A stretch of 64,000 bases of DNA, from assembly GCA_001054945.1 (NCBI GenBank), contig JVKJ01000005.1, positions 372,001-436,000 of the forward strand, written 5' to 3'. A model generated the notes under the pieces. The model saw nothing but the letters and a program-made list of their open reading frames with translations, had not been told where the DNA came from and searched no databases. Shown one piece after another: positions 36,319 to 45,741 of this stretch. The stretch's first letter is position 1. Every line of letters starts with the position of its first letter. This DNA comes from Corynebacterium falsenii (GTDB taxonomy: Bacteria; Actinomycetota; Actinomycetes; Mycobacteriales; Mycobacteriaceae). A program made the position numbers and the translations under genes.

Positions 36319-38166
36319 ATGCCCACGATCCCATTGAGGTCCTCGGTCACCACCCAGGGTCGCAACGCCGCAGGCGCCCGTTCTCTGTGGCGCGCCACGG
36401 GGATGACCGATGAAGATTTTTCCAAGCCCATCATCGCCATCGCGAATTCCTATACCCAGTTCGTGCCGGGGCACGTCCACCTGAAGGACGTCGGGGATAT
36501 CGTCGCCGAGGCAGTGCGCGAGGCCGGGGGTGTTCCGCGCGAGTTCAACACCATCGCCGTGGACGATGGCATTGCCATGGGTCACGCGGGGATGCTGTAC
36601 TCACTGCCGTCTCGAGAGGTGATTTCGGACGCCGTTGAGTACATGGTGAACGGTCACGCCGCGGACGCTCTGGTGTGTATCTCTAACTGCGACAAGATCA
36701 CCCCGGGCATGCTGAATGCGGCCATGCGGCTGAATATCCCAGTCGTATTCGTATCCGGTGGGCCGATGGAAGCTGGCAAGGCAGTTGCAGTAGACGGGGT
36801 GGTGCAGGCGCCCACGGATCTCATCGCCGCCATCTCCGCCTCGGCCAATGACAAGGTGGATGCGCAGGGGCTGCTGGATGTCGAAAGCGCAGCCTGCCCC
36901 ACCTGCGGTTCCTGCTCAGGCATGTTCACCGCCAACTCCATGAACTGCCTCACGGAGGCGCTGGGGCTATCCCTGCCTGGAAATGGATCCACCCTGGCCA
37001 CCCACGAGTTCCGCCGTTCACTGTTTTCCAAGGCGGGCTCGACCATCGTCGAGCTGTGTAATCGCTATTACGGCGATGGCGACGACTCTGTTCTCCCCCG
37101 CAGCATCGCCACTCGCGAGGCCTTCCAAAACGCCATGGCTTTGGACATGGCGATGGGCGGGTCTACCAACACCGTTTTGCACATTCTGGCCGCTGCCCAA
37201 GAGGGCGAGGTGGACTTCACGCTGGAGGACATCGATACGCTGTCTCGGCAGGTGCCGTGCCTGTCGAAGGTCTCGCCGAACTCCGATTTTCACATGGAAG
37301 ACGTGCACCGCGCAGGTGGCATCCCCGCTATCCTCGGTGAGCTGTGGCGCGGTGGGAAACTGAACGAGGGCGTGCGTGCAGTGCACGCCGAGAAGCTGGC
37401 TGACTGGCTGCAGGAATGGGACATCCGCGGCGACAGCCCCAGCGAGGAAGCGGTGGAGCTCTTTCACGCAGCCCCGGGCGGGGTGCGAACCACTGAACCT
37501 TTCTCCACATCCAATCGCTGGTCATCTCTGGATAAAGATGCTGCCGAGGGCTGCATCCGCGACGTGGATAACGCCTACACCGCCGACGGCGGATTGGTGG
37601 TGCTGCGCGGCAACCTGGCCGAGGACGGTGCTGTCATTAAGGCAGCGGGCATCCCGGAGGATGTTTGGCGCTTCACTGGACCAGCCCGCGTGGTCGAGTC
37701 TCAAGAAGACGCCGTCCGCGTGATCCTGGATAAGAAGGTGCAGGAAGGCGAGGTGATCGTGGTTCGCTACGAAGGACCCGCCGGCGGACCGGGAATGCAG
37801 GAAATGCTGCACCCCACGGCCTTCCTCAAAGGCGCTGGGCTTGGCAAGAAGTGTGCACTGATCACAGACGGTCGCTTTTCCGGCGGATCCTCTGGAATTT
37901 CTGTAGGCCACATCTCCCCCGAGGCTGCCGCGGGCGGCCTGATCGGGCTGGTCCAGGACGGCGACCCCATCGAGATCGACGTCTACGACCGCCGGCTGGA
38001 GCTCAAGGTCGATGATGAGGAGCTGTCACGGCGTCGTAACGAGATGGAACAATCCGAACGTCCGTGGCACCCCACCACTCGCAGTCGCACTGTGACCAAG
38101 GCACTGCGCGCTTATGCCTCCATGGCGACTTCCGCTGACAAGGGCGCGGTGCGCGAAGTTCGATAG
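36319..38166 (+). CDS. ilvD: dihydroxy-acid dehydratase
   Basis: IlvD dehydrates the dihydroxy acids to the 2-oxo acids of valine and isoleucine, the third common step. The 615-residue protein has the iron-sulfur cysteines in [12 protein letters not shown] and in [18 protein letters not shown], and the C-terminal catalytic region [21 protein letters not shown] purine-rich GAGAGAG lies before the ATG. It follows the PH-domain gene by nine bases. With ilvB, ilvN and ilvC nearby, only the final transaminase of the valine pathway is missing from the window. Confidence 0.96.
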   Translation: MPTIPLRSSVTTQGRNAAGARSLWRATGMTDEDFSKPIIAIANSYTQFVPGHVHLKDVGDIVAEAVREAGGVPREFNTIAVDDGIAMGHAGMLYSLPSREVISDAVEYMVNGHAADALVCISNCDKITPGMLNAAMRLNIPVVFVSGGPMEAGKAVAVDGVVQAPTDLIAAISASANDKVDAQGLLDVESAACPTCGSCSGMFTANSMNCLTEALGLSLPGNGSTLATHEFRRSLFSKAGSTIVELCNRYYGDGDDSVLPRSIATREAFQNAMALDMAMGGSTNTVLHILAAAQEGEVDFTLEDIDTLSRQVPCLSKVSPNSDFHMEDVHRAGGIPAILGELWRGGKLNEGVRAVHAEKLADWLQEWDIRGDSPSEEAVELFHAAPGGVRTTEPFSTSNRWSSLDKDAAEGCIRDVDNAYTADGGLVVLRGNLAEDGAVIKAAGIPEDVWRFTGPARVVESQEDAVRVILDKKVQEGEVIVVRYEGPAGGPGMQEMLHPTAFLKGAGLGKKCALITDGRFSGGSSGISVGHISPEAAAGGLIGLVQDGDPIEIDVYDRRLELKVDDEELSRRRNEMEQSERPWHPTTRSRTVTKALRAYASMATSADKGAVREVR

Positions 38167-38167
38167 C

Positions 38168-38374
38168 GTGGATGCTGTGAAAGATTCAGTCCACGGCAAA
38201 AGACCAACGAGGCTTTCGATTGACGCAAACGCCGTCATCGTTTTTCTCTTCGGATCTGTCACGGCCGTGACCTTGGCAGCTAATCATTCCAGTGTGTGGG
38301 CTGGCCTCGGGTTTTTGGTTTTCGCCCTTGTCCTATCTTTCGGTACACACTGGATCCGTCAGCAACAACAATAA
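38168..38374 (+). CDS. small membrane protein of unknown function
   Basis: A 68-residue frame starting with GTG two bases after ilvD (or 65 residues from GTG 38177). It has a basic N-terminus and two hydrophobic segments (VIVFLFGSVTAVTLA and VWAGLGFLVFALVLSFGTHW) ending in RQQQQ. There is no family match I can name. The hydrophobic pattern and tight spacing after ilvD suggest a real two-helix protein, but the ribosome site is weak. Confidence 0.5.
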   Translation: MDAVKDSVHGKRPTRLSIDANAVIVFLFGSVTAVTLAANHSSVWAGLGFLVFALVLSFGTHWIRQQQQ

Positions 38375-38398
38375 ATCGCCGCGTCATGTGAATGAGGA

Positions 38399-38438
38399 TG
38401 TCACGGGCTCATCATGCCAGTGACTCCCGTGACATAAT
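38399..38438. promoter_or_regulatory. inverted repeat over the UvrA-like gene promoter
   Basis: TGTCACGGG (38399-38407) and CCCGTGACA (38426-38434) are perfect 9-bp complements 18 bases apart. The right arm overlaps a -10-like CATAAT (38433-38438) that ends eight bases before the ATG. A regulator bound here would block the promoter, so this is a good operator candidate; no linked regulator gene of matching type is evident. Confidence 0.5.
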
Positions 38439-38446
38439 GGGGCCTC

Positions 38447-40900
38447 ATGGCTCTACACGACACGGCGGCACAAGACCACACTCCCCCAACACATCGTGAC
38501 CGCTCTCGAGGCGAGAGCTCCCCCGCAAACGGCATCCGCGTCCGCGACGCCCACCTGCGAAACCTCCGCCACGTAGATGTCGATCTTCCCCGCGATTGCC
38601 TCGTCGCCTTCACCGGAGTTTCCGGTTCCGGAAAGTCCTCCCTCGCCTTCGGCACACTGCACGGCGAGGCCCAGCGCCGGTACATGGAATCCATCGCCCC
38701 TTTCGCCCGCCGGCTCATCGGATCCGCGGTAGACCCGCAAGTAGGCAGCGTAGATGGCCTTCCCCCAACGGTTGCTCTCCAGCAATCTACGACTGCCGGC
38801 GGCGCCCGTTCCACTGTTGGGACCGTGTCCACGATGTCGAACACCGTTAGGCTGTTGTTCTCTCGCAGTGGCGACTATCCGGATGGCGTCCGAAAAAGAA
38901 ACGGCGGTCGCCTGGACTCCGATTCCTTTTCACCCAACACAGCGGAAGGGATGTGCCCCACCTGCCAGGGCACGGGAACCGTGCACGAACCCACCGAGCA
39001 GACAATGGTGCCCAATCCCTCCCTGAGCATCGACGAGGGCGCGATCGCCGCGTGGCCAGGAGCCTGGCTGGGCAAAAACTTCCACGACATCGTGCAGACT
39101 CTCGGCTATCCCATGCATACCCCGTGGAAGGACATCCCCCAAAAGGACCGGGACTGGATCCTCTTCACCGAGGAGCAACCGGTAGTGACGGTGCACCCGC
39201 AACGCGGGGCGGACCAGATCCAGCGCACCTACGAGGGCACGTGGCGCAGCGTGGCGGTGTATCTTCGCCAAACTCTCAGTGAGACCGGCTCAGATTCCAC
39301 CCGCCGACGGGTGCTGTCTTTCATGGAGGCCTCCCGCTGCCCGACGTGCGATGGGCGCCGCCTTAATTCGGACGCGTTGCAGGTGACGTGGCTTGGGTAC
39401 GCCATCGATGAGCTGGGGCGACTGTCTCTCGAGGACGTGCTGGGTTTGACTGAGGAGCGAATGGAGCAGGTCAGCGGGCACGATGGCAGTTCGGAAGCCG
39501 AGCGGATGTTGCTGGAACAGCTGGTGCCCACGTGTCGGTCTGTGGTGGAGCTGGGGTTGGGACACCTGTCGTTGGACCGCGCGGCGACAACCCTGTCGGC
39601 TGGGGAGCTGCAGCGGCTTCGCCTGGCTTCCCTATTGCGATCCGGGCTCTTCGGCGTGGCCTACGTCTTGGACGAACCCACCGCCGGGTTGCATCCGGTC
39701 GAGCGGCAGGCCGTGGTGGAGCTGGTTCGCGACTTTATCCGCGCGGGCAACTCTGTCCTACTGGTCGAACACGACATGCACCTGGTGGCGCAGGCAGACT
39801 GGGCGGTGGACGTGGGCCCAGGGGCAGGTGAGGACGGCGGGGCTGTCCTGTGGTCCGGTCCGGTTGATCAGCTGCGCGAGGCAGGGCCAGAGTGCTCTGC
39901 CACGGCGCAGGCCCTGGCCCGAGGTCCACTGAGCTTAAAGGAGTCGCCGAGGGCGGGTTCGGGGAAATTGGAGCTCCGGAAACTATCAGCACGCACCCTC
40001 AAAAACGTGGACGTGGACATCCCGTTGGGCGCCCTGACGTGTGTCGCGGGCGTATCCGGTTCCGGGAAGACCACCTTGCTCGCAGCCGTGAATAACCATG
40101 TCGTGGAACAAGACAAACTAAAGCTCGTCGAGATCACGCAGAAGCCTATCGGCCGTACCCGACGCTCCACCTTGGCCACCTACACCGGGCTCTTCGACCA
40201 CGTGCGGAAGCTGTTCGCTGCAACGCCTGCAGCGAAGGAACGCGGCTGGGGCGTGTCCCGGTTTTCCTACAACAATGCCCAGGGCCGCTGCGCCACCTGC
40301 CATGGCGAGGGCTCCATCGAGGTGGAGCTCGTGTTCCTGCCCGGTAGCTCCACCACCTGCCCCGAGTGCCACGGCGCTAGATATAACCCGGAAACCCTGG
40401 AGGTCACTTGGGAGGGCCTGACCATCGCGCAGATCCTCGACCTCACGGTCGCCCAGGCACGCGAGGTCTTCGAGGGGACGGAGGTGGTGGATCGCGCTCT
40501 CCGCGCACTGGAAGCGATCGGGTTGGGCTATCTCCGTCTCGGCCAGGGCTCGCCTGAGCTTTCCGGGGGCGAAGCGCAGCGCATCAAGTTGGCTACCGAA
40601 TTGCAGCGGGCTCGCCGCGGCCGCACGGTGTACCTGATGGACGAGCCCACCACTGGGCTGCATCCCGCTGATATCGAACGGCTCCTCAGCGAGCTCAATC
40701 GGTTGGTCGATGACGGAGACACAGTCGTCGTCGTTGAGCATGACATGTCAGTGGCCGCCGGCGCCGACTTCGTCGTGGAAATGGGTCCAGGTGCCGGCGC
40801 CAATGGCGGTGAGATCATCGCGCACGGCACGCCATCGCAGGTTTCCACAGCTGACACGCCCACCGGACGTACTCTCGCTGACCGCGCAGCTCAGGTCTAG
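38447..40900 (+). CDS. UvrA-like ABC ATPase (short class)
   Basis: An 817-residue protein with two ABC modules like excinuclease subunit A. Walker A motifs are FTGVSGSGKSS and VAGVSGSGKTT, and the signatures are LSAGELQR and LSGGEAQR. Zinc-binding cysteines appear in CPTCQGTG, CPTCDGRR, CATCHGEG and CPECHGARYN. It is shorter than the roughly 950-residue housekeeping UvrA, so it is likely a second, UvrA2/DrrC-like paralogue associated with drug tolerance or damage recognition rather than the main repair subunit. No uvrB or uvrC is nearby. The message appears leaderless. Confidence 0.85.
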   Translation: MALHDTAAQDHTPPTHRDRSRGESSPANGIRVRDAHLRNLRHVDVDLPRDCLVAFTGVSGSGKSSLAFGTLHGEAQRRYMESIAPFARRLIGSAVDPQVGSVDGLPPTVALQQSTTAGGARSTVGTVSTMSNTVRLLFSRSGDYPDGVRKRNGGRLDSDSFSPNTAEGMCPTCQGTGTVHEPTEQTMVPNPSLSIDEGAIAAWPGAWLGKNFHDIVQTLGYPMHTPWKDIPQKDRDWILFTEEQPVVTVHPQRGADQIQRTYEGTWRSVAVYLRQTLSETGSDSTRRRVLSFMEASRCPTCDGRRLNSDALQVTWLGYAIDELGRLSLEDVLGLTEERMEQVSGHDGSSEAERMLLEQLVPTCRSVVELGLGHLSLDRAATTLSAGELQRLRLASLLRSGLFGVAYVLDEPTAGLHPVERQAVVELVRDFIRAGNSVLLVEHDMHLVAQADWAVDVGPGAGEDGGAVLWSGPVDQLREAGPECSATAQALARGPLSLKESPRAGSGKLELRKLSARTLKNVDVDIPLGALTCVAGVSGSGKTTLLAAVNNHVVEQDKLKLVEITQKPIGRTRRSTLATYTGLFDHVRKLFAATPAAKERGWGVSRFSYNNAQGRCATCHGEGSIEVELVFLPGSSTTCPECHGARYNPETLEVTWEGLTIAQILDLTVAQAREVFEGTEVVDRALRALEAIGLGYLRLGQGSPELSGGEAQRIKLATELQRARRGRTVYLMDEPTTGLHPADIERLLSELNRLVDDGDTVVVVEHDMSVAAGADFVVEMGPGAGANGGEIIAHGTPSQVSTADTPTGRTLADRAAQV

Positions 40901-41012
40901 CCCCGCACCGAAACTTGTTTGCCTAGACCTCCTAGTCGTCTGGCACCCCAAGCCTCTGGACAATTCAGTGCGGCGCCAGACCGCCACGCTGACCAGCTTG
41001 GCCAGAAGGCAC

Positions 41013-41885
41013 CTACTGTAGCTCCAGTGCGGCTGCCGCATGGATCGCGTCCCCGAGCTTCTCCAGCACGCTCGACCCGATGCGCCAGTGCTGCCAGTAC
41101 AGTCCTACCTCCAGTTCGAAATCACTGAGCAGCACCACATGCCCAGAGTCCAACAGCCCCCGCGCGGTGACCTTCGGCAACATCGCCCACCCCATCCCAG
41201 CCACCACCGCCTGGTTGAAGGCATCGAAGGCTGGAATGTGGGTCTCCACCCGCGAACTCGATGGCGCGTACCTTCCCAGCTCCGCTTCCAACAGTTCCTT
41301 TTCCATCCTGTCCTTCGCGCCGAAGCGCACTGTGGGAAAATCTGCCCAGCCCCACGTCCCCTCGCGAAAGCCCGCGGCGAGGGTGGGCGCAGCCACCGGC
41401 ACGTACGTCAGCGCACCCAGGTATTCGCTCTGACATCCCGGCACGGGCGCCGCTTCCGTCGTGATCGCTCCAACGCAGTCGCCGCGGCGCAGCATTTCGT
41501 GCGAGTGCCTTTCGTCCTCCACAGCGATCCGCAGTCCCGCTGAGAGTTGAGCGTTGGCGTCCTTAAATATCCGGGGGAACCAGGTCCCCAGCGAGTCGGC
41601 GTTGACCACAATCGGCAGCGGAACGGTCGCCGATCGCCCGCTGAGTTCAGCCGTCGCCTCCGCCACCAGAAGGCGCTGCCGGCGGGCGGTTTGCACCAAA
41701 ATCTCCCCTGCCTCTGTGGCGACTGGTGGCGAGGTGCGACGCACGAGCACCCGTCCAGCGGCTCCCTCCAATGATTTGATGCGCTGGCTCACCGCCGAGG
41801 CGCTGATGCCCAGGCTCGCAGCGGCGCCGTCAAAGCTGCCGTGATCGATCACGGCCAAGAGTGTGTCCAGGTGCCTCAGTTCCAT
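41013..41885 (-). CDS. lysG: LysR-type activator of lysE
   Basis: A 290-residue LysR-family regulator of the ArgP/LysG group. The N-terminal helix-turn-helix (about 1-60) contains FDGAAASLGISASAVSQRI, and the rest is the effector-binding domain. In C. glutamicum LysG senses lysine, arginine or histidine and activates the divergent exporter gene lysE. The same divergent arrangement is seen here across 70 bases, which must hold the operator. Orthology is strongly supported by context. Confidence 0.93.
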   Translation of the reverse strand: MELRHLDTLLAVIDHGSFDGAAASLGISASAVSQRIKSLEGAAGRVLVRRTSPPVATEAGEILVQTARRQRLLVAEATAELSGRSATVPLPIVVNADSLGTWFPRIFKDANAQLSAGLRIAVEDERHSHEMLRRGDCVGAITTEAAPVPGCQSEYLGALTYVPVAAPTLAAGFREGTWGWADFPTVRFGAKDRMEKELLEAELGRYAPSSSRVETHIPAFDAFNQAVVAGMGWAMLPKVTARGLLDSGHVVLLSDFELEVGLYWQHWRIGSSVLEKLGDAIHAAAALELQ

Positions 41886-41955
41886 GAAGCAATTCTAAAG
41901 CAAATGAAGAATCATTAGATTGCCTTCAAAATCGCAGCTCCCTAACCTGAAGGCC

Positions 41956-42678
41956 ATGGAAAACGTGGGGAGTGCACTGGTTCAGGGATTCACGCTGTGG
42001 ATCGCCCTCGTGGCGACAATCGGACCGCAAAATGCCCTGATCATCAAACAGGGATTGCGCCGCCATGCGGTGGGCGCTGTGCTTGCCGTGTGCATTGTCA
42101 GCGATCTCTTCTTCATCTTCGGCGGCACCCTGGGGGTCGGCTTTGTAGTCGACCGCATGCCCTGGCTGTTGGAGATCCTCAAGTGGGGCGGGGCCCTGTA
42201 TCTAGTGGGGTACGGTCTGATGAGCCTTCGGGACGCCATCCGCCCCAAGGGGATGACCAAAGACGAGATCGAAAGCTCTGACGGTCCCGCTGGTGAGGCA
42301 CAACTGCGATACCGGGATGAGCTCAACGACAATGGAACCGGTGGCGTGGCGCTCATGGAAAAGCCGCTACAGGAAAAGCGGCGCGTGCGCAGTCTGCGAG
42401 GACCAGTGCTGGCAGCCATCGCGATGACCTGGATCAATCCCAGCGCCTACCTGGACGGGTTCGTGATGCTGGGAAGCGTGGCCAACCAGTACGGCGAGCA
42501 AAAGTGGTTCTTTGCCTTGGGCGCGCTATTCGCAACGTTGGTCTGGTTCCCCGCCATTGGATATGGCGCTCAGCGGCTGGCCGGCCCCCTTTCCCAGCCC
42601 AAGGTGTGGAAGTGGATCAACCTCGGCATTGCCGCGATGATGTTCTTCCTCGCAGTGAAGCTGCTGACCACGATTTAG
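41956..42678 (+). CDS. lysE: basic L-amino acid exporter LysE
   Basis: A 240-residue membrane exporter for lysine and arginine. Six hydrophobic segments are interrupted by a charged cytoplasmic loop (about 90-145). IGPQNALIIKQGLRRHAVG and AMTWINPSAYLDGFVMLG are LysE signatures, and QPKVWKWINLGIA precedes the last helix. ATG at 41956 gives MENVGSALVQGFTLWIALV; an upstream in-frame ATG at 41920 would intrude on the operator region. It protects the cell from basic amino acid overload when peptides are degraded. Confidence 0.93.
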   Translation: MENVGSALVQGFTLWIALVATIGPQNALIIKQGLRRHAVGAVLAVCIVSDLFFIFGGTLGVGFVVDRMPWLLEILKWGGALYLVGYGLMSLRDAIRPKGMTKDEIESSDGPAGEAQLRYRDELNDNGTGGVALMEKPLQEKRRVRSLRGPVLAAIAMTWINPSAYLDGFVMLGSVANQYGEQKWFFALGALFATLVWFPAIGYGAQRLAGPLSQPKVWKWINLGIAAMMFFLAVKLLTTI

Positions 42679-42705
42679 CCGCTGCGTCACGCCTAAGGTC
42701 GTGGG

Positions 42706-43956
42706 TTAGTTGAGCGGGTTACCTCCGCCCACGACCAACCACAGGCCCACCAGACCTGCAATGGCCAGCACCGCGAAGATCCATGAGGACGCCCGCGGGC
42801 GGGTGGCCCAGGAGCGACCGCGATCCGCAGACAGTCGGCCCGGGCCGGTGAAGATAAGGACGAGCTGCACCAGCGCGTGCATCGCCCACATGTACACCAC
42901 TGGATTCATGGCGTAGGGCCACATCGAGCCCTGGTAGGTGGACAGGTAGTGGAAAGCCAAGAAGCCGGTGACGATGAATCCGATGGCCGCACCGAGCGGT
43001 GCCAGCAGACCGAGAATCAGCAGGCCACCAGCCACGACCTCACCGACGGGGATGCCAATGGCCAACCAGTCGTGCATGGCGTATTCGCTCAAGCGGGACT
43101 CGAGGTTATTCATGCCGCCGTCGCCACCGAAGGCGAAGAGGGTCTGCAGGCCGTGGACCAGCAGCAGCGCTCCCACGACAACACGCAAGATCAGCAGTCC
43201 GAAGTCCAGCGTGCCACGACCGTTGTGCACGGCCTGATCAGTGGTCACACGCGGATCCCGTGTAGCTGTGGCCTGGGGATCGGCCGAGGGCGCCGGGTTT
43301 TCCGCCAGAGATACCTGGGGGTCCGTGTCCTCTGGATTCTGGACGCCACCGCGTGGCTCCACTCCCCGATCGTCCTGCACTTCCGGGATCGGCGCCACGG
43401 TGGTGGGAGCCTCCGCGCGCGCTGGGGAGTCCATGCGCATCACTTCAGTCTGTGCATCGGACTGTGGTTCAGCGGGCATCTCCTCGCGCGAGGGCGCTTC
43501 GGTTGCGCGGGAGCCGCGGCGTTTGGTTTCTTTCGGGGATTCCTTCGGGGCCTCGATGCGCTGCGGGCGGGCGCGGCCCGCCCAGTCATACACGTCCGTG
43601 TGCGGAGCGCGTTCGCCAGAGCGCGCTGCAGGCCTGTCGGCGGGACGCTCTGCCGCCTTTTGAGCCGTCCACTCCGTGGTGCCCGGATCGCTCTCGGCGG
43701 GCTGTGCCTGGTTATTTGACTGGTCAGTCAACTTCTCGGCGTGTGTTTCGCTGGCTCGCCGAAGCACACGGGGCTCGTGCTGCTCGCGTTGCTCGGGCTG
43801 TTCAGTAGGCGTCGATTCCGTTCCTGGTTTGGCTGTTTGCTCCGCCTCGCGCCGGTACACGGGCACGTCCACATCGTCGAAGGGCTCATCATTGCGGCTG
43901 AAGAGCCCCTTCTTCGGCTTCTTCGGCTGGGATGGATTATTCGCTGATGTACTCAC
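42706..43956 (-). CDS. DoxX-family membrane protein with long disordered N-terminus
   Basis: A 416-residue protein. The first roughly 255 residues are charged, Pro/Glu/Arg-rich and free of predicted structure (FSRNDEPFDDVDVPVYRR, then many EAP and RPA stretches). The C-terminal 155 residues hold the four-helix DoxX domain (LDFGLLILRVVVGALLLVHG, GEVVAGGLLILGLLAPLGAA). DoxX proteins take part in thiol/redox stress complexes or quinone chemistry. GTG at 43956 (VSTSANNPSQPKKPKKG) is the likely start. It is convergent with lysE. Confidence 0.83.
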   Translation of the reverse strand: MSTSANNPSQPKKPKKGLFSRNDEPFDDVDVPVYRREAEQTAKPGTESTPTEQPEQREQHEPRVLRRASETHAEKLTDQSNNQAQPAESDPGTTEWTAQKAAERPADRPAARSGERAPHTDVYDWAGRARPQRIEAPKESPKETKRRGSRATEAPSREEMPAEPQSDAQTEVMRMDSPARAEAPTTVAPIPEVQDDRGVEPRGGVQNPEDTDPQVSLAENPAPSADPQATATRDPRVTTDQAVHNGRGTLDFGLLILRVVVGALLLVHGLQTLFAFGGDGGMNNLESRLSEYAMHDWLAIGIPVGEVVAGGLLILGLLAPLGAAIGFIVTGFLAFHYLSTYQGSMWPYAMNPVVYMWAMHALVQLVLIFTGPGRLSADRGRSWATRPRASSWIFAVLAIAGLVGLWLVVGGGNPLN

Positions 43957-43996
43957 GATCCCAACAGTAGGGTGGCATACACCCGGATACGGGGAT

Positions 43997-44045
43997 GCCC
44001 TTCGGCATGTCGAAACCTGAAGCAAGTCTCGACATCCCGAAGGGC
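43997..44045. terminator. large hairpin between the lipase and DoxX genes
   Basis: Two 17-base arms (43997-44013 and 44029-44045), GCCCTTCGG...ATGTCGA against TCGACAT...CGAAGGGC, pair with one mismatch around a 15-base loop. It starts 32 bases after the lipase stop on the minus strand. No T run follows, so it may be an unusual terminator, an mRNA-stabilising hairpin or a protein site. Confidence 0.6.
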
Positions 44046-44076
44046 GTTACTGCATGGCGTCCCTAAGAACCCAGGA

Positions 44077-45513
44077 CTAGGACCCCAAGAGATTGCGCGC
44101 GCCGGCGCTTCCCTGTGGGAGCTCCTGTGGCGCGCCTGCGGGAGCGGGTGGGACGACGTTCGGCGTGCTGATGTCGTTCCCTGCAGGGATCGAACCACAG
44201 CTGCTCGGCGCTGGGCGGCCAGCGAAACGATCCTTCATCCACTGGCTCACACCCGGGAACCACCGGGTGAAGGCGACGGTGTGCGGGAGGAACGGGTATT
44301 CCTCGTAGTGAACGGGCACCCCAGCCTGGCAGTACTTGTTAGCCAAGTCCTGAACATCGCCGGTGACCATGATGCCGTCGCCGGTACCCCACTGCTTGTG
44401 GGGCATCGTGCCATCGATGACACCGTTGTTGGCCTCGCCGAAGAAGAACGGGACGGTAGGCATGGGAGCCTCGCCAAGGTTCGTCTTCTTCACGACATCT
44501 ACCAGCTCCGGGATGGATGCCGGGTCGCGATATTCCGGCTTGACCAGGGAGGCCCACGTCACGCCGCCATAGGAGCCCGTGATCTCGGAGATGGATGCGT
44601 GGGCGAGCTTCTGGAACATCGACCGGCCGTAATCGGAGAGGTACTTGTCGAAGTCCAAGTTGTAGGCGCGGGCGAGGCCGATGACGGTCATGGGGACGAC
44701 CCCAGCCCAGTTCATGGAACCGTTGGCATATTCCAGGTTGTGAAGCGGGTTGACCAGCAGGCCACCGGTCGCCACTCCAACGATCTTGTCGTTGATTTCG
44801 GGGGCATATTCCGGAGCCATCTGTGCGGCCCAGTTGGAGGCGATAGCCCCGCCCGAATACCCCATCATGCCGACCTTGGCGTTGTCGCCCAGACCGGTGT
44901 CGGGCTCAGCCAGCGAGGCGCGGATACCGTCCAAGGTCGTGGTGCCGTATTCCGGACCGGCAGCGAAGTTCGCGTTCTGGCCTTCGATATCTGTGACGGC
45001 CACGGTGGTGCCCTGCGCGAGGGAATCCAGCAGCAGCGCAGATTCCGCGCTAGCGACCACAGTGCCCAGCGCTACGTCGCCCTGGATGGCGCGGGAGGGG
45101 CTATGCGCCGGATCCAGCGAATCGTAGACGGAGTGGAAGGAAACCAGGTTGCCGTTCTGCTTCACCAGCGGCTTGACCACTGAGGTGATGCCAAACGTTG
45201 GGTTGCCCTGCGCATCGGTCGTGCGGAATTTGATCTGGACCACGTCGACCGGAGCTGACAGCCCCAGAGCGTGATACGGAAGGTGCCGCTTTGCGATGAC
45301 CTCGCCGGGCTTAAAGCCAGAGAGGTCAGCGGTGTTCTCAAAGAAGCCGCTGTCGTCGCGGGTCATGGATGAGCCACCCAATGGGGCGCCGGGGTGAGGA
45401 CCATTGAGATCAGAACCGGGGATGGGCTGAGCGTTGGCAACCGGGGTGAGCACACTGACGCCCATAAGGACTGGCGCGCACGTCGCGGCCGCCAATTGAA
45501 AAATCTTTTTCCG
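44077..45513 (-). CDS. secreted LIP-family lipase
   Basis: A 478-residue exported lipase. The signal peptide (VRKKIFQLAAATCAPVLMG, cleaved near VANAQP) is followed by an alpha/beta-hydrolase of the LIP (PF03583) family. The nucleophile is in MMGYSGGAIASNW, with acidic and histidine partners further on (GTGDGIMVTGDV, FLPHTVAF). Such lipases release fatty acids from host or environmental triacylglycerols. GTG at 45513 with AGGA upstream was chosen over an ATG 63 bases earlier because it yields a standard signal peptide and leaves the operator-like repeats outside the gene. Confidence 0.9.
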   Translation of the reverse strand, partial: RKKIFQLAAATCAPVLMGVSVLTPVANAQPIPGSDLNGPHPGAPLGGSSMTRDDSGFFENTADLSGFKPGEVIAKRHLPYHALGLSAPVDVVQIKFRTTDAQGNPTFGITSVVKPLVKQNGNLVSFHSVYDSLDPAHSPSRAIQGDVALGTVVASAESALLLDSLAQGTTVAVTDIEGQNANFAAGPEYGTTTLDGIRASLAEPDTGLGDNAKVGMMGYSGGAIASNWAAQMAPEYAPEINDKIVGVATGGLLVNPLHNLEYANGSMNWAGVVPMTVIGLARAYNLDFDKYLSDYGRSMFQKLAHASISEITGSYGGVTWASLVKPEYRDPASIPELVDVVKKTNLGEAPMPTVPFFFGEANNGVIDGTMPHKQWGTGDGIMVTGDVQDLANKYCQAGVPVHYEEYPFLPHTVAFTRWFPGVSQWMKDRFAGRPAPSSCGSIPAGNDISTPNVVPPAPAGAPQELPQGSAGARNLLGS

Positions 45514-45542
45514 CACGAGGAAAGTCCTGTCTATGCTGCGAA

Positions 45543-45596
45543 GTCTGAAAACCGTACAGATATAGCTATACGGCAATATGCATCATATTTTCAGAC
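45543..45596. promoter_or_regulatory. nested inverted repeats in the lipase promoter region
   Basis: An inner 22-bp imperfect palindrome (45552-45573, CCGTA...TACGG, 18 of 22 positions symmetric) sits inside an outer perfect 9-bp inverted repeat, GTCTGAAAA (45543-45551) and TTTTCAGAC (45588-45596). The inner palindrome contains TATAGCTATA, overlapping possible -10 sequences of the minus-strand lipase gene 30 bases away. It is a strong candidate for a repressor operator. Confidence 0.5.
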
Positions 45597-45681
45597 AAAA
45601 GTAATGTGGCGCTCAGCCTGCCGCATCGCGGATCAGACGCCACACATGGCTATATCCTGGACTTTTCCCAAAGCCTTCCCA

Positions 45682-45713
45682 CCGAAAAGGTGCTTAGCAG
45701 TGCACCTATTCGG
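45682..45713 (-). terminator. hairpin after gatB
   Basis: CCGAA-GGTGC and GCACC-TTCGG arms with a two-base internal loop fold into a hairpin 29 bases after the gatB stop on the minus strand. No clear T run follows. It may end gatB transcription before the lipase promoter. Confidence 0.5.
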
Positions 45714-45741
45714 GGGGAATGCTTGGAATGCGGAACCTCTA

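Noticed and set aside
43510..43525. Sequence GCGGCGTTTGG resembling the arm of the 58-bp repeat
   Set aside because: It is within the DoxX coding sequence, lacks the partner arm and centre, and is likely chance.
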